Assembly (NCBI GenBank): GCA_020354625.1 | Contig: CP070651.1 | Coordinates: 1,623,519 to 1,687,518 of the forward strand | Direction: 5' to 3' | DNA length: 64,000 nt | From: Trueperaceae bacterium | GTDB taxonomy: Bacteria; Deinococcota; Deinococci; Deinococcales; Trueperaceae | Shown: piece by piece, positions 60,405-64,000 of the stretch | Layout: each line of letters begins with the position of its first letter | Position numbering within the stretch: position 1 is the first letter of the stretch | Notes under the pieces: generated by a model | Database searches by the model: none | Seen by the model: the letters and a program-made list of their open reading frames with translations, nothing else | What the model was told of the DNA's origin: nothing | Position numbers and translations under genes: made by a program

Positions 60405-61013
60405 TTACGGTTGCCCCAGCTCGATTCGACTCTTACGATCTGAAAGGAGTGAGGTGAGGGCGAGGAGCATCACTTCGGGTTCTGCTGGGCTGATAAAGAG
60501 CTTTTCTCGACGCCCCAAGAAAAAATGGTCCCGCTGGTGGGTGATCAGCAGTCCCACACCACGCAATCGACTCGCAGCCACGCGTACCGTTCCGTTAGTG
60601 CTGCGATACCAACCGTCATGATAGTTGGGAAGACTAAGTCCTGAGCGATATCGCAGACCGTCGCCCGAGATGAGCTCGATGTTCTCGATGCGTTCGAGCG
60701 GTATCTTGATGGGGCGAAGCGCCGTCTCGATCACCACCACCTCATAACGTACACCGTAGGCGAGCGTGTTTGGGCCGATTCTTATAACGATGGCCTGAGC
60801 AACCACCAAGAGGGCCAGAAACACGGAGTAGAGTACAATCCCTGCCAGGCTGAGACGGGTGCTCGACCGTAAGAGATCGCTGACGGGGAGAAGGAGCGTT
60901 GCCGCAAAAAACCAGGCCATATGCAGGTAACGCCCCGGTTGAGGCGTAGTGTCTGTGTCTTTGGCTAGCTCGATCAACGTCACCATGAGCATACCGTATC
61001 CAGACGCACCCAC
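60405..61013 (-). CDS. Membrane protein with bacterial PH-like domain
   Basis: 202 residues. Two hydrophobic segments follow one another (LHMAWFFAATLLLPVSDLL near 30-50 and LAGIVLYSVFLALLVVAQAIV near 55-76), and a beta-rich region follows: IRIGPNTLAYGVRYEVVVIETALRPIKIPLERIENIELI, then GLGLLITHQRDHFFLGRREKLFISPAEPEVM-like strands. That layout matches bacterial PH (bPH/DUF304-like) membrane proteins. Function unknown. Three candidate start codons lie within the first ten residues (Met1, Met8, Met10), and I cannot choose among them. It ends 42 bases from the GNAT gene and is downstream of the RsmB-like gene on the same strand. Confidence 0.7.
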   Translation of the reverse strand: MGASGYGMLMVTLIELAKDTDTTPQPGRYLHMAWFFAATLLLPVSDLLRSSTRLSLAGIVLYSVFLALLVVAQAIVIRIGPNTLAYGVRYEVVVIETALRPIKIPLERIENIELISGDGLRYRSGLSLPNYHDGWYRSTNGTVRVAASRLRGVGLLITHQRDHFFLGRREKLFISPAEPEVMLLALTSLLSDRKSRIELGQP

Positions 61014-61045
61014 CCCAAGCGATTGTTGTGAGGGAGAGGTGCCGG

Positions 61046-62316
61046 CTACGCTATCCTTTTTAACTTTGCCACGTAGAAGCCGTCTCGTCCCTCATAAGGG
61101 AGAATATACGAGCCGATGCGATCTCTGCTCGTAGGAATGGGGAGCGTAAACGAATGGACCTCAAAGGTGGGGTGACACCTTAAAAAGGATCGGATCTGGT
61201 CTTCTCCTTCGTCCAGGGTCAGGCTGCAAACTGCGTAGACGAGGGTTCCGCCCACTTGGGTGAGGGCGGCAGCGGTGGTCAAGAGTTGTTTTTGGAGTCG
61301 AGCAGCTCGTTTGAGGTCGGCTGGGTCGAGGCGCAGCTTGATCTCCGGGTGTCCACGCAGCGTTCCGGTCCCCGTACAAGGAGCATCGAGTAGAACTTTC
61401 TTGGCCGGTGGTAGTTTCGGAACTCGTGTGAGATCGAAGGTGAGGTGGGAGGCGCTTAAGCCGAGTCGTGAGAGGTTTTGTTGGGCCGGCCTCACCTTCT
61501 TCTGGCTTGCGTCTATTGCGGTCACCACAGCACCCCGGGATGCGAGCTGAGCTGTCTTGATACCGTTACCACTTGCGAGATCGAGTACGCGCTCTGAGGG
61601 TTTCGGCTCGAGTAACCGAACCGGCACGGTCGAACTCGGGTTCTGCGGTTGGATCCACCCGCGTCGATAGGCCTCCAGCTCGCGTAGAGGTTTGGAGGGG
61701 CGCAGGCGAAACGTATCTCGAAATGGTCCAGATGACACCTCACACCCCTCCCTCTTGAGGCTTTCGACGGCACCTTCACGGTACTGGGTAATCCAGAGTG
61801 GGGCGGGTTCCAGCATGGCCTTCCCAGCCCTGAATGCGCTATCGGGACCTAGGGTGAGCTGCAACGTATCGAAAAGCCAGTTGGGGAGGCTCAAGCGGGT
61901 GGCGGTGGTGAGGTCGCGAGGCATCGTCACACGTCGCAAGATTGCGTTGACGAGTCGCGCATGGCTTGGACTTTCCCGCTTGGCGAGTTCGACCCATGCA
62001 TGTACGACGGCGTAGGAGGGACTTTTGCGGATCAGGAGTTCGTAACTGCCGACTCGCAAAGCGATAAGGACCGTGCTGGGGAGTCTTTTGGGGTGACGCA
62101 GGAGTGGGCGTAATGTCGCGTCCAAGAGGTGGTGGTGACGGAGGGTTCCATAGACGAGGTCGGTTACGAAGCCGCGCTCGGGGGCCGGGGTCGGTTCGTT
62201 GTCGAGCGCGGCATTTAGAACGGGTGCAGCGAATGCGCCGCGATAGACGCGGCGCAGAACCTTTAAGACGGTTTCTCTCTGTTTGCCGATGCTGATGTGC
62301 CCTCGGTTTCTCGCAA
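61046..62316 (-). CDS. rsmB: 16S rRNA (cytosine-5) methyltransferase RsmB-like, start not resolved
   Basis: Coding by homology reaches from 61046 to about 62275, but the first normal start codon in this frame is a TTG at 62125. Upstream of it the frame still encodes the NusB-like N-terminal domain (RETVLKVLRRVYRGAF, then GFVTDLVYGTLRHHHLLDATL), so the TTG cannot be the natural start. Either translation begins at a non-standard codon (ATC 62288-62290 or ATT 62315-62317), or a 2-base slip in the GAGAGA run near 62273-62279 hides a start such as TTG 62314-62316. The methyltransferase domain is intact: DLASGNGIKTAQLAS (SAM binding), DAPCTGTGTLRGHPE and YAVCSLTLDEGE with the two family Cys. Confidence 0.8.
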
Positions 62317-62357
62317 TCGTTCCGGTGTGGCTGGGTTCAGCCGGACAGAACCGTACG

Positions 62358-63023
62358 TTAGTCTCGGTTGAGAGAGAGGAAGTAGAGGAGGTAAGCGATC
62401 GAGGTGGCAGCGGCAGCCACGTAGGTCATTGCGGCAGCTGTAAGCACCGAACGTGCCCCTCCACTGTCGTCGGGAGTAACGAGCCCTAGCTTCTCGAGTT
62501 GCCCAAGAGCGCGGCGGCTGGCATCGAACTCGACCGGCAAGGTAACGACCTGAAAGAGGACGGCTCCGGCAAAGATGAGAGCGCCGAGTTGGAGCAGGCC
62601 TGCAAAACCGAGAAAGAGGCCGAGGATGGCGAGGGGGATACCCCAGCGGCTGCCCAGGGATGCCAGCGGCAACAGAGCACTTCTGACCTGTAGCGGTAGG
62701 TAGCTTTTGGCGTCTTGAAGCGCGTGCCCGACCTCGTGGGCAGCGACCGCCATGCCGGCGATGCTCGCTTGGTTGAAGTTGTGTTCAGAAAGACGCACCT
62801 TCTTCGTACGCGGATCGTAGTGGTCGCTCAAGAATCCTTTGGACTCCTCGACTTCTACGTCTTGCAGTCCGTTGGCTTGCAAGATCGCCATGGCGATCTC
62901 GCGGCCGCTCAGACCCGAAGTGTTCGGACGTCTAGACCAGTTGTTGTACGTGCTCCGTAACCAATTTTGGACGAGCATTGAGCCGATAAAGGCGACGATT
63001 CCGATCAGGTAGTAGGTTGCCAT
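62358..63023 (-). CDS. YugP-type neutral zinc metallopeptidase
   Basis: 221 residues. The zinc motif AAHEVGHALQDAKSYLP is near residue 94-110, with the third ligand likely the Asp/Glu in LPVEFDASRRAL near 165-176. An N-terminal membrane anchor (YYLIGIVAFIGSMLVQNW) and a pair of segments around GIPLAILGLFLGFAGLLQLGALIFAGAVLFQ and MTYVAAAATSIAYLLYFLSL make it an integral membrane protease. The pattern fits the putative neutral zinc peptidase 2 family typified by Bacillus YugP; substrates are unknown. It directly precedes the RsmB-like gene on the same strand, 41 bases or less apart. Confidence 0.9.
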   Translation of the reverse strand: MATYYLIGIVAFIGSMLVQNWLRSTYNNWSRRPNTSGLSGREIAMAILQANGLQDVEVEESKGFLSDHYDPRTKKVRLSEHNFNQASIAGMAVAAHEVGHALQDAKSYLPLQVRSALLPLASLGSRWGIPLAILGLFLGFAGLLQLGALIFAGAVLFQVVTLPVEFDASRRALGQLEKLGLVTPDDSGGARSVLTAAAMTYVAAAATSIAYLLYFLSLNRD

Positions 63024-63225
63024 CTTTAACTCGGTTTCCTCCTTTGGCAGCGTTGCCGTGCGCTGTTTACAGTCTTACGCCTTGGGATGTAGAGCGATGT
63101 GGTAGCTCCACTCCACTTGAGTACACTATACTCATATTATATGAATGTTTGGTTTGCTGCACTACGCACTTTGGCGGTTCGGGTACGTTGGGGACGCCTG
63201 CGAGGGGTGGGAGTATCGCAAAATT

Positions 63226-63501
63226 CTAGCTGTGCTCTACCACCACCGACTGTACTGCAAAGCGTACAGCCGTCCGCTCCTCGTTTTGGAGCTCTAGCTT
63301 GACAAACGATGGTCTTGTTTGGAGGTCTAGGCCGTCGGCTTCAATATAGCTCCTGGCGATGGCGATCGCCTTGACGGCCTGATTGACGGCGTGAGGGCCG
63401 ATCGCTTGAACCTCGACCTCACCTTCATTTCGCAGCAAAGCCGCGATAGCTCCCGCCACCGAGTTTGGGCGGGACGATCCGGACACTCTGAGAACTTCGA
63501 T
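63226..63501 (-). CDS. spoVS: Stage V sporulation protein S (SpoVS) family protein, ATC start
   Basis: 91 residues if translation begins at the ATC at 63499-63501. The protein then reads IEVLRVSGSSRPNSVAGAI, aligned with the family start MExLxVSxKSxPNSVAGA. Further hallmarks are EVEVQAIGPHAVNQAVKAIA and RTAVRF near the end. An ideal ribosome site AGGAGG (63508-63513) stands 6 bases before this ATC. A TTG at 63546 would put the ribosome site inside the coding sequence. SpoVS folds like Alba proteins and probably binds nucleic acid; in Thermus relatives it is present without sporulation. Confidence 0.88.
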   Translation of the reverse strand: MEVLRVSGSSRPNSVAGAIAALLRNEGEVEVQAIGPHAVNQAVKAIAIARSYIEADGLDLQTRPSFVKLELQNEERTAVRFAVQSVVVEHS

Positions 63502-63669
63502 GATGCACCTCCTCGGCGACAGTATGTAATAGACAACGCGCGACAAAGTTTACCTATTCACTATAGTGTATGCTACCGCGCGGAGAAAAACCACCCATCC
63601 CGGGTATCGGGCGGTTCGCTCCGAACGAGTGGGTCGCCCGCTCCCTTTCGTGAAGGCGTCCGAGGCTGC

Positions 63670-63698
63670 TTGACAGCGCTTACATGACCTCGTATACT
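63670..63698 (+). promoter_or_regulatory. Sigma-70 promoter of the ilvB leader
   Basis: TTGACA (63670-63675), exactly 17 bases, TATACT (63693-63698). This is the closest match to consensus in the window. Transcription would start at about 63705-63707, where the leader-peptide ATG lies. Confidence 0.85.
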
Positions 63699-63706
63699 CA
63701 CCACGA

Positions 63707-63775
63707 ATGAGTGCGGCGCCTTTCTTACGGAACGAACTAGACCTCGTACTACCTCTCTGGGGTGCCGTCGCTTAG
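63707..63775 (+). CDS. Leader peptide of the ilv operon (attenuator)
   Basis: 22 residues, ATG 63707 to TAG 63775. It starts MSAAPFLRNE and contains LDLVLPL at residues 11-17, so five Leu and two Val codons fall among 22. The start is 8 bases after the -10 box, so it is itself leaderless. A terminator follows 26 bases after the stop. Ribosome stalling at Leu/Val codons when branched-chain amino acids are scarce would favour an alternative pairing that prevents the terminator from forming. Confidence 0.75.
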   Translation: MSAAPFLRNELDLVLPLWGAVA

Positions 63776-63800
63776 TCGTTTGACAGAGTGACGAGTTTCG

Positions 63801-63832
63801 CCCCGCCAAGAAGACTTGGCGGGGTTTTTTCT
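63801..63832 (+). terminator. Attenuator terminator upstream of ilvB
   Basis: CCCCGCCAAG (63801-63810) pairs with CTTGGCGGGG (63815-63824) around the loop AAGA, followed directly by TTTTTTC. It is a textbook intrinsic terminator. A competing antiterminator pairing is possible between GGGGTG at 63759-63764 (inside the last leader codons) and CGCCCC at 63799-63804. Confidence 0.9.
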
Positions 63833-63865
63833 TAACGGCGGGTGCCGACCGCGATGGAGGGTGAC

Positions 63866-64000
63866 ATGAAAGGTTCAGAAGTCGTTTTAAAAGCGCTCGA
63901 AATGCAGGGCGTGGATTTGGTATTTGGGCATCCGGGCGGGGCTATCATGCCCATTTATGATGCGCTTTACGACTCTGACATCAAACACGTCTTGGTGCGG
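63866..64000 (+). CDS. ilvB: Acetolactate synthase large subunit (3' end cut off)
   Basis: The first 45 residues of the thiamine-diphosphate enzyme that condenses two pyruvates (or pyruvate with 2-ketobutyrate) in valine, leucine and isoleucine synthesis. The N-terminus shows [19 protein letters not shown], diagnostic for AHAS catalytic subunits, followed by IKHVLVR where the HEQ motif would come next. GGAGGGTG lies 5 bases before ATG 63866. The gene lies behind an attenuator and probably heads an ilvBNC-type operon that continues beyond the window. Confidence 0.95.
   Translation, partial: MKGSEVVLKALEMQGVDLVFGHPGGAIMPIYDALYDSDIKHVLVR

Noticed and set aside
63099-63302. Plus-strand ORF between the YugP-type peptidase and SpoVS genes
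   Set aside because: No ribosome site, odd composition, and it overlaps the 3' end of the clearly real SpoVS gene on the other strand.
1-64000. CRISPR arrays, tRNA genes, prophage or transposase genes
   Set aside because: No regularly spaced repeats, cloverleaf sequences with CCA-like ends, integrases or transposases were recognised anywhere in the window.

Overview
The window is a contiguous bacterial chromosome segment, densely coded, with short intergenic gaps and no rRNA, tRNA, CRISPR array, prophage or insertion sequence that I can see. Several features point to the Deinococcota (Deinococcus-Thermus), probably a Truepera-like lineage. These are a Thermus-type SpoVS protein in a non-sporulating gene context, start codons lying directly behind TATAAT-like -10 boxes (leaderless transcripts), and a catabolic repertoire dominated by hydantoinase/oxoprolinase genes and peptide-type ABC importers. 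This placement is an inference; no 16S or other decisive marker lies in the window.

Layout. 1-7440: the end of an allantoinase-like amidohydrolase, an aldo/keto reductase, a DUF3830 protein, a complete polar amino acid ABC importer (binding protein, permease, ATPase), a phosphotriesterase-like hydrolase, a small helical protein and an OGA-like GNAT acetyltransferase. 7627-13777: a SIS-domain protein, a degenerate M20 peptidase homologue and a first peptide-type ABC importer. 14037-28846: a long co-directional catabolic block with an M29/NicX-like metalloenzyme, two HyuA/HyuB pairs, an SDR, an M24 peptidase, a second peptide-type importer and an AstE/AspA-type deacylase. 28895-43344: a GntR/FCD regulator, a DapA-family lyase/aldolase, an atypical SDR and then, on the minus strand, a six-gene unit (sugar-binding protein, MalF, MalG, M20 deacylase, HGHL6/GH42-like glycosidase, glycerol-1-phosphate dehydrogenase-like enzyme). 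Divergent from that unit run a CaiB/BaiF CoA-transferase, an amidohydrolase and a DegT aminotransferase. 43741-51968: a histidine phosphatase, a RimL-type acetyltransferase, a Crp/Fnr regulator, a lone LolD-like ATPase, a third peptide-type importer and a GlcD-like FAD oxidase. 52101-64000: mostly housekeeping genes (VTT membrane protein, mannose-6-phosphate isomerase, ABC exporter, Lon, beta-CASP nuclease, GNAT, PH-domain membrane protein, RsmB, YugP-type peptidase, SpoVS), and finally the start of ilvB behind a leader-peptide attenuator.

Common themes. Most of the first 51 kb looks like import and hydrolysis of amides, cyclic amides, peptides and possibly an amide- or acyl-substituted sugar. 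Four of the five ABC importers have no ATPase gene of their own, and all five have a strong hairpin between the binding-protein gene and the first permease gene. A TGATATATYA motif recurs in four places, three of them promoter-like gaps and one at the start of the GntR gene, which suggests a regulon. A 104-bp palindromic repeat occurs twice, and a heptanucleotide-repeat element occurs twice. Two genes near the right end (RsmB and SpoVS) lack a normal start codon where homology says they should begin.
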